Assembly (NCBI RefSeq): GCF_020091585.1
Contig: NZ_CP083583.1
Span: 434,001 to 498,000, forward strand
DNA from: Kovacikia minuta CCNUW1
Lineage (GTDB): Bacteria > Cyanobacteriota > Cyanobacteriia > Leptolyngbyales > Leptolyngbyaceae
Length of the DNA stretch: 64,000 bases
Reading direction: 5' to 3'
In this document: one piece after another, positions 51,726 through 60,146 of the stretch
Numbering within the stretch: the first letter of the stretch is position 1
Layout: the number at the start of each line of letters is the position of its first letter
Translations under genes and position numbers: made by a program
Notes under the pieces: generated by a model
Database searches by the model: none
The model's input: the letters and a program-made list of their open reading frames with translations, nothing else
What the model was told of the DNA's origin: nothing

Positions 51726-53311
51726 TAAGCGTTCAGGGGGTAATAGCAACAGTAGGTAGTAGGGAGGGAGCAGATCGACCCTGCCGAGCAGCACGACAGG
51801 CCTCAACCAGATAATCTAACACTGGACGATTTTGAGATCGTAGTGTCGTGACCACCGTGAGCATTCTTGAGACAAATAAACTGCCCACTTGACTTTGAGA
51901 ACCAAAGCTATTTTTGCGCCATAAAACGGCTGGACGCAGTGCCCGTTCTGCTGCATTATTGGTTGGTTCAATCCCTGCTGTTGTCACAAACGTCCATAAC
52001 GCTGTCTCTACTTTCAACAGTTGCTGGCAGGTTCGAACTGTTTTTGCTAACGGTGTTTTTTCTTTTGTTCCAATGACATAAGCAGATCCCTCACTCAGCA
52101 ACTCGTGAATGCGTTGCTGAATAGGTGCGACTTCTAAAATAAATTGCGAACGCTCTAAAGTGCCATCTCGAACCCGATACCACAACTCAAACAACAACTT
52201 CTGTTGAGCTAACAGTGCTCGACCTAATTCACCAGAAACTCCAGACCGTTCGGCAATCCGAGTAAAATCTCGTTTGAGATGGGCCCAACACAGTTGTCGG
52301 CCTTTGAGTTCAAGCCAAGTATAGGCACTGAAGCGGTCACTGCTGACAATGCCATTAAAGGCCTGGCCCAATAAGTCTTGGCACACGGCTTGAGAGCGTC
52401 CTAGACAGACTGCAAAATAGCTGACTAATGGGGTGACGATTACCCACAACCAACCTTTGCATCGAGTCGGATTGTTGCCATCGCTATTGCCTTGAGCAAA
52501 GCTGGTTTCATCCATATTCACCTGAGCTTGGGCTTGGACATAGCGCTGGGCTTGAACCACAGCCTCTGCAACCGAATCAGAACTCTCCTGCCGCAGTTGG
52601 TTGATACTGCCGACTGAAATCTCCACCCCAAACAATTCCCACAGCAATTCTTGGACCATTCGGTGTGACTGGCGGTACTGTCCGCTCAACACGCCAACGT
52701 GAGCCACCACTCGCTCTCCATAACCACTCCCGTTGCAAATCTCCTCGTCCCAAGCCCGCGTCACTCCCCCACATCGCCCACACGCCAAGGCATGAAACCG
52801 ATGCTCACACACTTGAGGCACAATCGGAGGGATTTCTACAACCTGAATCCGATGCGGGTCGTGGTCTACTCCGTTCAATCTCCCACCACAGTGCACGCAC
52901 GCTTCAGGATAATAGTCTTCAACGTTCTGGCATTGCTCAGTTGGATACAACGAGCGCCCATGCCCTTCGTGTCCAGGTTGTCCACCTCGCTGCTTGCCAC
53001 TTTTCGGCTTCTCCTTCACTTTGAACCCTTTGCTCATATCCTGTGACGGAGGTTGAGACGAATTCTGGCTGTTTTGCTTGACCTGTTCCTTGAGTAATTC
53101 GTTCTCTACTTTGAATTCCTCGTATTGTTGCTCTAGCTGTTCGATGCGCCCAACCAAACTGTTCACCAATCGTTTGACACTCTCTGGGGTCTTTTCCCAA
53201 TCCGTTTGGCTAATCTCGTTCACTGAGTTGGGCAAGTTCTCGTTCATCCTGTTAGCCTATCAGCACCTTTCATTTTTCTCAATTCCCTGATCCAACCGTC
53301 TGAACAGTTAC
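51726..53311. mobile_element. IS66-family insertion sequence
   Basis: The left end GTAAGCGTTCAGGGGG (51726) and the right end CCGTCTGAACAGTTAC (to 53311) are imperfect inverted repeats with the GTAA start typical of IS66. GTGAAAAC follows the right end, and the left flank is GTGAAAAAC, an 8-bp duplication apart from one extra A. Only the transposase gene is present, without the accessory tnpA/tnpB genes of larger IS66 members. Confidence 0.85.
51733..53247 (-). CDS. IS66-family transposase (TnpC)
   Basis: The 504-residue protein looks complete. An N-terminal coiled coil (SLVGRIEQLEQQYEEFKVEN) precedes a disordered Ser/Gln linker and a zinc-binding region with CxxC pairs (CVHCGGRLNG, CGRCGG). 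The DDE core shows VNMDETSFAQG, VSSDRFSAYTWLELKGRQLC with WAHLKRDF, and the C-terminal NNAAERALRPAVLWRKNSFG with the catalytic Glu. It occupies nearly the whole element. Confidence 0.93.
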   Translation of the reverse strand: MNENLPNSVNEISQTDWEKTPESVKRLVNSLVGRIEQLEQQYEEFKVENELLKEQVKQNSQNSSQPPSQDMSKGFKVKEKPKSGKQRGGQPGHEGHGRSLYPTEQCQNVEDYYPEACVHCGGRLNGVDHDPHRIQVVEIPPIVPQVCEHRFHALACGRCGGVTRAWDEEICNGSGYGERVVAHVGVLSGQYRQSHRMVQELLWELFGVEISVGSINQLRQESSDSVAEAVVQAQRYVQAQAQVNMDETSFAQGNSDGNNPTRCKGWLWVIVTPLVSYFAVCLGRSQAVCQDLLGQAFNGIVSSDRFSAYTWLELKGRQLCWAHLKRDFTRIAERSGVSGELGRALLAQQKLLFELWYRVRDGTLERSQFILEVAPIQQRIHELLSEGSAYVIGTKEKTPLAKTVRTCQQLLKVETALWTFVTTAGIEPTNNAAERALRPAVLWRKNSFGSQSQVGSLFVSRMLTVVTTLRSQNRPVLDYLVEACRAARQGRSAPSLLPTVAITP

Positions 53312-53377
53312 GTGAAAACAGTATCTGACGAATAAGACCGCGATTTCTTCGGAGCTAATTGATTAGGAGCTACTGTG

Positions 53378-54037
53378 ATGGATTGGTTAACAAATACACT
53401 CGTGATTGGGACTTCTGCCGCAATTGCAACCACATTTGATGACAACATTTATTTGACTGCTTTCTTCGGCAAGGTCAATCGTAAGTTTCGCCCACGCCAT
53501 GTGATCATCGGTGAGTTCTTAGGATTCACAGCTTTAGTTGTTGCGAGTCTTCCAGGTCTTCTCGGTGGGTTGATTTTGCCTGCATCTTGGATTGGGCTGT
53601 TAGGGTTTTTACCGATCGCGATCGGCACTCGAAACCTTCTCAGTCGGGAAGAACCAATGTCACAAGCTGTTTCACCGGGCACTCCCTCAACAGATACCGC
53701 CCCACCTCGTAAACAATCACTTTGGTCAACGTTGCGAGATCGTCAAACCTATCGCGTTTCTGCTGTAACGATCGCAAACGGTGGCAATAACATTGGAATC
53801 TATGTGCCCTTGTTCGCAAGCAGTAGCTTTGCCAGTGTCGGAGTCATTGTATTTATCTGTTATGCCGCAGTGGGGCTTTGGTGCTTGCTGTCATTTTGCA
53901 TGACTCGTAATCCTTGGATGGCTCCCGTTCTCAGTCGCTACGGTCAGAAAGTCTTTCCCTTAGTTCTAATTTGGCTGGGATTTTCGATTCTACAAAAAAG
54001 CGGCTCCTTTGGTTTACTGACAGGTTTTGGATCTTAA
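53378..54037 (+). CDS. CadD-family transporter, paralogue of 16391-17143
   Basis: The ATG at 53378 (AGGAG 8 bp upstream) gives 219 residues with about six helices. It has the family motifs GTSAAIATTFDDNIYLTAFF, with the helix-1 acidic pair, GEFLGFTALVVASLPGLLGG, LLGFLPIAIGTRNLL and TIANGGNNIGIYVPLFA. The first motif has FDDN where the paralogue has NLDD, and the second has GGNN where the paralogue has GGDN. Divalent-cation export is inferred from the family. Its natural promoter is probably element C, now more than 1.7 kb away behind IS66. Confidence 0.85.
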   Translation: MDWLTNTLVIGTSAAIATTFDDNIYLTAFFGKVNRKFRPRHVIIGEFLGFTALVVASLPGLLGGLILPASWIGLLGFLPIAIGTRNLLSREEPMSQAVSPGTPSTDTAPPRKQSLWSTLRDRQTYRVSAVTIANGGNNIGIYVPLFASSSFASVGVIVFICYAAVGLWCLLSFCMTRNPWMAPVLSRYGQKVFPLVLIWLGFSILQKSGSFGLLTGFGS

Positions 54038-54166
54038 CTATTCCTAGAAAATGGGTATAAGCTCTTGAACTCAAATTACACCATTGCTATTTCGACACAC
54101 CAGGACTCACTGCATTTTAGGGTCGGTTTGCCTGGAGCCAGATATCTCCTGGCGTCTGGTCATCGT

Positions 54167-54679
54167 TCAACCCTGATTCTGATAGGCGTTTTGTGGTTGA
54201 TTGGCTGCTAAGACAATACAAGCACAGGCTTCTGCATCAGACAACGCCTGGTGGTGCTCTAACTGAAGCCCCAGATATTTACAAACATTTGGTAATTTCG
54301 TCGGATGAAGGTTCCAGGTTTTTCGCGCCAGTTGCACCGTACAAACAAAGGGTTGTGGCGGTCGAGCAATGCCATAAAGATCACAGCAAGCATAGAGCAC
54401 GCCCCGATCAAAAGAAGCATTGTGGGCGGCTAGAAAAGCAGCACCCTGCAACAGAGGCTGGATCGATTCCCATCGTTCACCAAAGGTCGGTTCATCTGCC
54501 ACGTCCTGCCACCGAATGCCGTGGATGTAAGTAAAGCGGAAGGTCTCACGCGGCGGATGCAGCAAGTAATGCACCCGCTGTACAATTTGATTGTTCTCCA
54601 CGCGGATCAAGCCCAAAGAGCAGGCACTATCGCGCCCGTAATCGGCAGTCTCAAAATCTAAGGCAACAAAGGTGGTCAT
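54167..54679 (-). CDS. DnaQ-like 3'-5' exonuclease (DEDDh)
   Basis: The ATG at 54679 gives 170 residues starting MTTFVALDFETADYGRDSAC with exonuclease motif I (DFE). Motif II is AAFLAAHNASFDRGVLY (near residue 87), and motif III is HHQALSDAEACACIVL (H and D, near 150). It is a bare exonuclease domain as in the epsilon or PolC-proofreading family, without BRCT or other extension. The upstream frame to 54757 is not needed. It probably acts in repair or RNA trimming; the substrate is unknown. Confidence 0.88.
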   Translation of the reverse strand: MTTFVALDFETADYGRDSACSLGLIRVENNQIVQRVHYLLHPPRETFRFTYIHGIRWQDVADEPTFGERWESIQPLLQGAAFLAAHNASFDRGVLYACCDLYGIARPPQPFVCTVQLARKTWNLHPTKLPNVCKYLGLQLEHHQALSDAEACACIVLAANQPQNAYQNQG

Positions 54680-55023
54680 AAGGCAACGATTGAACAAGCC
54701 GTTAAGGTAATGATCACCTTCATAATCAGTGTTAAATGACAATTTGTCACTTAACATATTAACTCGGCAGCTTTTGTTCCTACATATTTTGGAATTGCGC
54801 CATGATTGCGTAGGGTGCTGTTAGCGACAGCGTAACGCACCGAGGCGTGGGTTAGCGGTGCGTTACGGCGATGCCTAACAGCACCCTACAGCTCATGCTA
54901 GATCAAATATTGCCAGGTTAATAGGGCAGCTTGTTGTGAGCGTATCGTGGAGGAACCTATACGGCTGAGGGTGAGGAATTGCTGTCCCTTCAGGTAAATG
55001 ATTCCTACTTCTGCCCTACAACC
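54680..55023. other. Intergenic region with a long palindromic repeat
   Basis: Holds the repeat at 54806-54893 and no gene. Confidence 0.6.
54806..54893. repeat. Palindromic repeat (CGTAGGGTGCTGTTAGC...CTAACAGCACCCTACAG)
   Basis: The outer arms GTAGGGTGCTGTTAGC and CTAACAGCACCCTAC and the inner arms GTAACGCACCG and CGGTGCGTTAC make a nested inverted repeat of about 85 bp, a common cyanobacterial interspersed form. Confidence 0.85.
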
Positions 55024-55515
55024 CTAAATGTAATACATCGGAGTTTTTTGTTTCTTGGCATTTCGGGTTTGGCATAAATCCTCAATGGTGTAGCGATTCA
55101 ATGTTGTTTGCGAGGCTTCAATGACCTGTTGCCACAGGTCTCTCACCAAATCCCGTTCGATGGAGGTAACGGCAGCAGTTTCGTTATCCTTACGCCCTCG
55201 TGGAGCAGAACGAGTAGACCCTTCCACCATCGCAATCACTTCAGATACGGTAATTTGCCAGGGTTGGCATGCTAACACATACCCTCCCCTGGACCCTCTT
55301 TGGCTCTGCACAATGCCGCCCCGTCGCAATAGGGTAAAAATGTGTTCCAGGTAGCGTTCAGGAATGGGTTGACGGGCAACAATTTCATTAACGGTTAACG
55401 GTTCGGTCGGATCTTGACAGCTTGCCAATTCCATTAATGCCAGCAGGGCATATTCCACCTTGGCAGAGAATTCCAGCAGAGGATAATTGGGGTGACTTCC
55501 GTTGTTTGGCGACAT
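55024..55515 (-). CDS. Rrf2-family transcription regulator
   Basis: The ATG at 55515 gives 163 residues. The winged helix is clear: AKVEYALLALMELA, LTVNEIVARQPIPERYLEHIFTLLRRGGIVQ (split in reading) and SQRGSRGGYVLACQPWQITV. Rrf2 members include IscR, NsrR and CymR. The three-Cys cluster of IscR is absent; it has isolated Cys at about 33, 88 and 150. This resembles CymR-like regulators of sulfur metabolism. It is the last gene of the run that contains the organosulfur transporter, so control of that operon is inferred. Confidence 0.88.
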   Translation of the reverse strand: MSPNNGSHPNYPLLEFSAKVEYALLALMELASCQDPTEPLTVNEIVARQPIPERYLEHIFTLLRRGGIVQSQRGSRGGYVLACQPWQITVSEVIAMVEGSTRSAPRGRKDNETAAVTSIERDLVRDLWQQVIEASQTTLNRYTIEDLCQTRNAKKQKTPMYYI

Positions 55516-55689
55516 CACTCTTGTTTAATAGGGACAGGCACACCTTTCAAGGGGAAAGGCGGCATTGGGTTCTGGACTTGGGCTACAGACCTGGGGCGGG
55601 AAACCAACAGGCAGATAACGCAAACTTTGACAGGCAGATTCAGACCAGGCAGATTTAGAAACGATGTAAGGACAATATACTGTATCTTT

Positions 55690-55710
55690 ATCGATCAACC
55701 GTATATTAGC
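55690..55710. promoter_or_regulatory. ACCGTAT box upstream of the Rrf2 gene
   Basis: ACCGTATA at 55698-55705 in an AT-rich spacer resembles boxes at 57096, 61825 and 62012. Proposed regulator site; inference only. Confidence 0.4.
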
Positions 55711-55722
55711 AATAAAAAATTT

Positions 55723-56523
55723 CTATGCCTGGTGTGCCAGTTTCCAACTGACCATGACTAAAATCACGTAAACGATAAATCGGAGCAGCCTTTGGGGCGC
55801 AAGCTGACAAAATTTTGCCCCCACCAGTACACCTGGAACGGAACCAAGCCAGATGGGAATGACCAAATTCCAGTCAACCGTTCCCAAACTTAGATGCCCC
55901 AAGGAGGTAAACAGGAGTAGAATCGCTGCCTGAGCCAGATCCGTACCCACCAGTTTGCGCGTATCCAGTTGAAAAAAAGCGATCATCACCAACGCAAACA
56001 TTGACCCGGAGGAAACACTGGTCAGCCCGACTACACACCCCAGAATTAGCCCGATCGCAACGGTTAGCGATCGCCCCCACCAGGTCGCTAAATCTAACTT
56101 TGGTGGGGCGGGCAACTGCATCGTGGGTGCAAAGGTCAGCAGTAACAACTGCATCAGTGCGATCAAGGTGACGAGCAAAATTGCAGACCCAACCAGATGT
56201 AGCAAAATCGCATTTAAGTTTAACGATTTTATGCTTTGCAGTAGATGCAACATCGCAACACCTGTCAAAGCTCCAGGGACACTCCCAAATGCTAACCACT
56301 TCACGATTTGGAGGTCCAGGGTCTGCTGTCGCCAATGCTTCCACCCACCCACCAGTTTCATTAAGGTAGCGGCAACCACATCGGAACTAACCGCAACCGA
56401 AGCTGGAACTTGAAATCCAAAAATCAACATGGGGGTGATCAGGGATGCCCCACCAATTCCGGTCAAGCCCACCAGAGTTCCTACGACAAAGCTAAAGGAA
56501 GCCAGGAGTATCGTGCTGGTCAT
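55723..56523 (-). CDS. TauE/SafE-family sulfite or organosulfur exporter
   Basis: The 266-residue membrane protein has about eight helices in two halves. It carries the family opening VGTLVGLTGIGGASLITPML and the second repeat GLILGCVVGLTSVSSGSMFALVM (split in reading). TauE/SafE members move sulfite, sulfoacetate or similar anions. It lies 12 bp after the preceding membrane protein gene in the organosulfur run, where it could discharge sulfite released from sulfonates. Confidence 0.9.
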   Translation of the reverse strand: MTSTILLASFSFVVGTLVGLTGIGGASLITPMLIFGFQVPASVAVSSDVVAATLMKLVGGWKHWRQQTLDLQIVKWLAFGSVPGALTGVAMLHLLQSIKSLNLNAILLHLVGSAILLVTLIALMQLLLLTFAPTMQLPAPPKLDLATWWGRSLTVAIGLILGCVVGLTSVSSGSMFALVMIAFFQLDTRKLVGTDLAQAAILLLFTSLGHLSLGTVDWNLVIPIWLGSVPGVLVGAKFCQLAPQRLLRFIVYVILVMVSWKLAHQA

Positions 56524-56535
56524 CTCGCCCTTCTC

Positions 56536-57018
56536 CTAAGAGTTTCCAATACTAAATAACTGTTCACTGGGCAGAAAAGTTGAAAGATCGATGACCTTGA
56601 AGTGGCAAAGCACCAGAATAAAAAGGGTGTAGGCGGTTGAAGTCGCTACACCCATCAGCAGTTCTTTGGTCAAATTGCGATCGCTGACCGGGTTTTGAAA
56701 AACATCCACTGCCCCAAACTGCATCAATAAAATCCCCACCAGGTTAGACAGCCAGTAGCCCGCGATCGCCCCTGGAACAAAATAATTGGGGGAAATTAAA
56801 CCGAAAAGATAGCCAATTCCCCAGGCTACGGGCAGGTTAAACACCAAATCATTCCACCAACACAGGGGCGACAACAAATACCCCAACCCGACCAGAATGC
56901 CTCCCCTGAGTTTTCTAAAGGTAATCTGACCGCTTTTAGGAAAAGTTAAATCGCCTCGCTCCGGGGCATGGGGCGCAGCTGAGGAAAATTTTGAATTCAA
57001 TTCTTTGGATGGCTCCAT
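56536..57018 (-). CDS. Membrane protein of unknown function in the organosulfur cluster
   Basis: The 160-residue protein has a polar N terminus of 35 residues, then about four hydrophobic segments (LGYLLSPLCWWNDLVFNLPV, WGIGYLFGLI, IAGYWLSNLVGILLMQFGA, TAYTLFILVLCHF). The motif PLCWWND-x-NLP is distinctive, but I do not know the family. The gene is 12 bp upstream of tauE and separated by 131 bp from the ssuC-like gene, with two ACCGTATT-like boxes in front. It may be an auxiliary subunit for export. Confidence 0.65.
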   Translation of the reverse strand: MEPSKELNSKFSSAAPHAPERGDLTFPKSGQITFRKLRGGILVGLGYLLSPLCWWNDLVFNLPVAWGIGYLFGLISPNYFVPGAIAGYWLSNLVGILLMQFGAVDVFQNPVSDRNLTKELLMGVATSTAYTLFILVLCHFKVIDLSTFLPSEQLFSIGNS

Positions 57019-57023
57019 TGTTT

Positions 57024-57104
57024 AGTACGGTAGCTTCGTATACTTACCGCATTTTATCAGGCAGAGAAACCAATTTACGAAAACTTGATGGACTTACCGT
57101 ATTT
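57024..57104. promoter_or_regulatory. Cluster of TACCGTATT-like boxes upstream of the membrane protein-tauE pair
   Basis: TACGGTA (57026-57032) and TTACCGC (57044-57050) form an inverted pair about 8 bp upstream of the ATG, and ACCGTATT recurs at 57096-57103. Likely operator for an internal promoter. Confidence 0.5.
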
Positions 57105-57149
57105 ATTCTGTGAAACTATGGAATTAAGCCAGTTCCATCGGTGTCAGAG

Positions 57150-57926
57150 TTATAAATGGGTCCAGCGATGATAGACCAAGCGAAGCCCCCCATCCAGCAG
57201 ATATCCGATCGCCCCAATGAGCAAAACCACTGCCATTAATTCAGAGTAGGCGAGACGATCGCGGGTATCTAAAATGTAGTAACCCAGTCCAGCACTGACT
57301 CCTAGCATTTCCGCTGGCACCAGCACAATCCAGATAATGCCGATTGCGAGCCGAACCCCGGTAAGGAGGTGGGGAATGATGGCAGGAATGATCACCCGGC
57401 GAATGGTTTCCCCCTGGGTGGCACACAAACTCCTGGACAGCAGAAGCCAGCGCCGATCCACCGCAGCCACGCCAGCAGTTGTATTGAGAATCAATGGCCA
57501 AACCGCAGCGATCGTCAGCAGAAAATAAACGGGCAAATCTCCAATCCCCAAAACCATTACTGCTAGGGGCATCCAGGATAGAGGTGAAATCATCCGAATG
57601 AATTGAAACAGGGCAGAGGTTGCCTGATCCAACGGGCGGGACAGCCCCAGCAGAATGCCAAGGGGAACTCCGAGGGCGATCGCTGCCACTAAGCCAACCA
57701 GCACCCGTCGTAAACTGGTGGCAATATGGGAAAAAATTGTGCCTGTGCTGAAGAGTTGCAGCAACGCTACAAAGGTACGTTCGGGCGAGAAATCAGCAAC
57801 GATCGGATCGTGGTGCCAGAGGGGCGTTGTCAGTAGCCACCAGATAAACAACCCAACAGCTAATCCCCAGAATGGCAGGGGAATTTTGAGTTTGAACCGA
57901 TGGAGGAGCGTAAAGGTTTGGGTCAT
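57150..57926 (-). CDS. ABC transporter permease, SsuC/TauC-like
   Basis: The 258-residue inner-membrane protein has six helices and the permease signature that contacts the ATPase, EMLGVSAGLGYYILDTRDRLAY at its centre (near residue 210). The cytoplasmic RRVIIPAIIPHLLTGVRLAIG also fits. It belongs to the nitrate/sulfonate/taurine import group. It lies 14 bp behind the binding protein gene, so it forms one transporter with the genes at 57941 and 59283. The precise substrate cannot be read from the sequence. Confidence 0.92.
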   Translation of the reverse strand: MTQTFTLLHRFKLKIPLPFWGLAVGLFIWWLLTTPLWHHDPIVADFSPERTFVALLQLFSTGTIFSHIATSLRRVLVGLVAAIALGVPLGILLGLSRPLDQATSALFQFIRMISPLSWMPLAVMVLGIGDLPVYFLLTIAAVWPLILNTTAGVAAVDRRWLLLSRSLCATQGETIRRVIIPAIIPHLLTGVRLAIGIIWIVLVPAEMLGVSAGLGYYILDTRDRLAYSELMAVVLLIGAIGYLLDGGLRLVYHRWTHL

Positions 57927-57940
57927 GGGAGATGGATGGC

Positions 57941-59206
57941 TTAAACCGAGATCGATTCCTGCCGCGACAGATCAGCTTGCAAACCAAACACCTGGGCACC
58001 GCCAATCTGCTGTAATGCCGCTTTAACGAACGAATCATCGACCAGATCTTTAGCGACCTCTTCTGGCTGTAATTGCTGCAAAAATGCGTTATCTCCTTCA
58101 ACCTGGGTTTCCTTCAGCAAACGCACCAACTGTTCTGTATAGGATGGAAACGGATAAGGCTGAAAGTCAATCCGATTAATTTTCCAATCGGGATGCTCAA
58201 TGGCTCCCTGCTTGCTGTAGAAGTCAGTGTCATAGTAGGTGAGTGCCCGTTGCAGCACAGGCAAGGGATGGGGTGTATATTTGCCGCCATCTTTGGAGAG
58301 GATCTGAGCCACTTCGGGACGGTTGTCTCGCATCCAGTACTGGGCTTTAACCAGGGCATTCGTGACTCGCTGTGTCCACTCTTTACGCTGAATGATGTCC
58401 TCTTCATGAACGAAAACAACACAGCAGGCATGATCTTTCCAGACATCACCCGTAAAGCGAAGAATTTTACCTGTTTTCAACTGTTCAGCCGCTGCGTTAA
58501 ATGGCTCCGCAACGATGTAACCGCCGATGCTTTTGTTTGCCAATGCAGATACCATATCAGGCGGGGGTAAAACAACCAGATTTACTTCATTGGAGGCGAC
58601 GGTTGCATCTTTTGCCCTGCGAACAACGGTCAATTGTGATTGCTTCAGCAATTGCTGTAACACCACGTTGTGAATCGAGTACCAAAATGGCACCGCGATC
58701 GTTTTTCCACCCAAATCTAGGGGTGTTTCGACTTCTGGTAACACCGTTAAAGCAGATCCATTGGTGTGATTCCAGGCGATTACCTTGGCAGGAAATTTGC
58801 GCCCGTACCTGATCCAGATTGTTGTGGGCATCAGCACATGAATTACATTCACCTGTCGTGCCAGAAATGCCTCTACAATCTGTGCCCAGGAACGAAATAA
58901 ACGGGGTTGTTCAGTGGTTAGTCCTTCGGCTTCGTAAAGTTTACGGGCATGGGCAACCAGCAGGGGAGCAGAGTCTGTAATCGGTAAATAACCAATTTTG
59001 ATGGGTTGATCATCGGATGAATTGGGCTGAGTTGTGCTAACAGGTTGGGAAGTGTTGGTTGTTGTTGGGGAAGACCCCGACTGACAACCTCCCAGTGCTA
59101 GCGTGGCAGTGAACGATGTCGTAAATAGGCTGGAGAGCTTGAGGAAATCGCGACGGCTCATGCCACAACACAGGCAATTGGAAGAATTGGTGAATGATTG
59201 ATGCAT
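57941..59206 (-). CDS. ABC transporter substrate-binding lipoprotein, SsuA/TauA-like
   Basis: The 421-residue protein carries a twin-arginine signal (MSRRDFLKLSSLF after CLCCG) and a lipobox LALGGC, so it is exported folded and lipid-anchored. The mature domain shows IKIGYLPITDSAPLLVAHA, the NMT1/SsuA start, followed by ALTVLPEVETPLDLGGKTIAV and GYIVAEPFNAAAEQ. Related proteins bind sulfonates, nitrate/bicarbonate or thiamine precursors. The neighbourhood (Rrf2, TauE and a DszC-like enzyme) favours organosulfur. Nitrate-type specificity is excluded only by context. Confidence 0.88.
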   Translation of the reverse strand: MHQSFTNSSNCLCCGMSRRDFLKLSSLFTTSFTATLALGGCQSGSSPTTTNTSQPVSTTQPNSSDDQPIKIGYLPITDSAPLLVAHARKLYEAEGLTTEQPRLFRSWAQIVEAFLARQVNVIHVLMPTTIWIRYGRKFPAKVIAWNHTNGSALTVLPEVETPLDLGGKTIAVPFWYSIHNVVLQQLLKQSQLTVVRRAKDATVASNEVNLVVLPPPDMVSALANKSIGGYIVAEPFNAAAEQLKTGKILRFTGDVWKDHACCVVFVHEEDIIQRKEWTQRVTNALVKAQYWMRDNRPEVAQILSKDGGKYTPHPLPVLQRALTYYDTDFYSKQGAIEHPDWKINRIDFQPYPFPSYTEQLVRLLKETQVEGDNAFLQQLQPEEVAKDLVDDSFVKAALQQIGGAQVFGLQADLSRQESISV

Positions 59207-59282
59207 GGCTGATTGCAGGTGGCAGGTGGCAGGAAATGAAGTGAGGAGCGAGGGGTGAGAAGTGAGAAGAGGAGGAATGAGT
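59207..59282. repeat. Short G/A-rich tandem-like spacer
   Basis: GCAGGTGGCAGGTGGCAGG at 59215 and GTGAGGAGCGAGGGGTGAGA are simple repeats between two operon genes. Confidence 0.5.
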
Positions 59283-60146
59283 TTAGGAGACTGGGAAGCA
59301 ATCAGAGGCTTGGGATGCTTGTTCCATTACGGTTGAAAGCTCTGCAAGAATGTCAAACCGCAGATCAGCTAAGCGATGGGCTTGCTGAAATCGGGGTTTG
59401 GTTTGGGAGACGATCCATTCCCGGTGAATCTGTCCGGGTTGGCGACTCATGAGTAAAACTCGATCGCCCAACAGCAACGCCTCATCGATATCGTGGGTCA
59501 CCAACAACACCGTACTTTGATGTTGGGCAATCACATTCAGCAATAGCTTTTGCATTTCCAGGCGGGTAATCGCATCCAACGCACTGAAGGGTTCATCCAA
59601 CAGCAACAGTTTGGGCTGACGGGCAAGCACCCGTGCCAGTGCCACCCGTTGTGCCATGCCACCGGATAACTGATGCGGATAGGCTCGTTCAAATCCCTGT
59701 AGGTTGACACTGGTAATCGCTGCACCGATGCGTGATCGCACTTCCTGCCGTGACAGGCGGGGCAGGTGTCGAAGCTGCAAACCAAACGCGATATTTTGCC
59801 AGACGGTCAACCAGGGCAACAGTGCCGGGTCTTGAAACACAACCCCAATTTGGGGTTGGGGTGCCAGTAATGGTGTCTGTTGCAAATAAATTTCACCCTG
59901 ATCGGCAGATTGTAAGCCAGCGATCGTCAACAACAGAGATGACTTACCACAGCCACTTGCGCCCAACAGGCAGACAACCTCCTGCGGTTGAATCTGCAAA
60001 TTGATTTGCTCAAACGCTGTCACCCATCCCTGACGAGTCCTGTAGCGTTTCTGCAAATTCCGTGTTGTCAGAAGGGGTGGGGTTGGAATGTTAGTGGTCA
60101 GGGGTGGCGGTTCGGACTGGGCGATCGTCACCTGGGGATGGGTCAT
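59283..60146 (-). CDS. ABC transporter ATPase, SsuB/TauB-like
   Basis: The 287-residue ATPase has Walker A in LLGASGCGKSSLLLT (near residue 62), the Q-loop in VVFQDPALLPWLTV, the signature LSGGMAQRVALARVLA (near 160), Walker B in KLLLLDEPFSALDA and the switch His in LVTHDIDEALLLGD. The ATGA overlap of 4 bp with the upstream enzyme gene (60143) shows translational coupling. It powers the import system with the genes at 57150 and 57941. Confidence 0.94.
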   Translation of the reverse strand: MTHPQVTIAQSEPPPLTTNIPTPPLLTTRNLQKRYRTRQGWVTAFEQINLQIQPQEVVCLLGASGCGKSSLLLTIAGLQSADQGEIYLQQTPLLAPQPQIGVVFQDPALLPWLTVWQNIAFGLQLRHLPRLSRQEVRSRIGAAITSVNLQGFERAYPHQLSGGMAQRVALARVLARQPKLLLLDEPFSALDAITRLEMQKLLLNVIAQHQSTVLLVTHDIDEALLLGDRVLLMSRQPGQIHREWIVSQTKPRFQQAHRLADLRFDILAELSTVMEQASQASDCFPVS

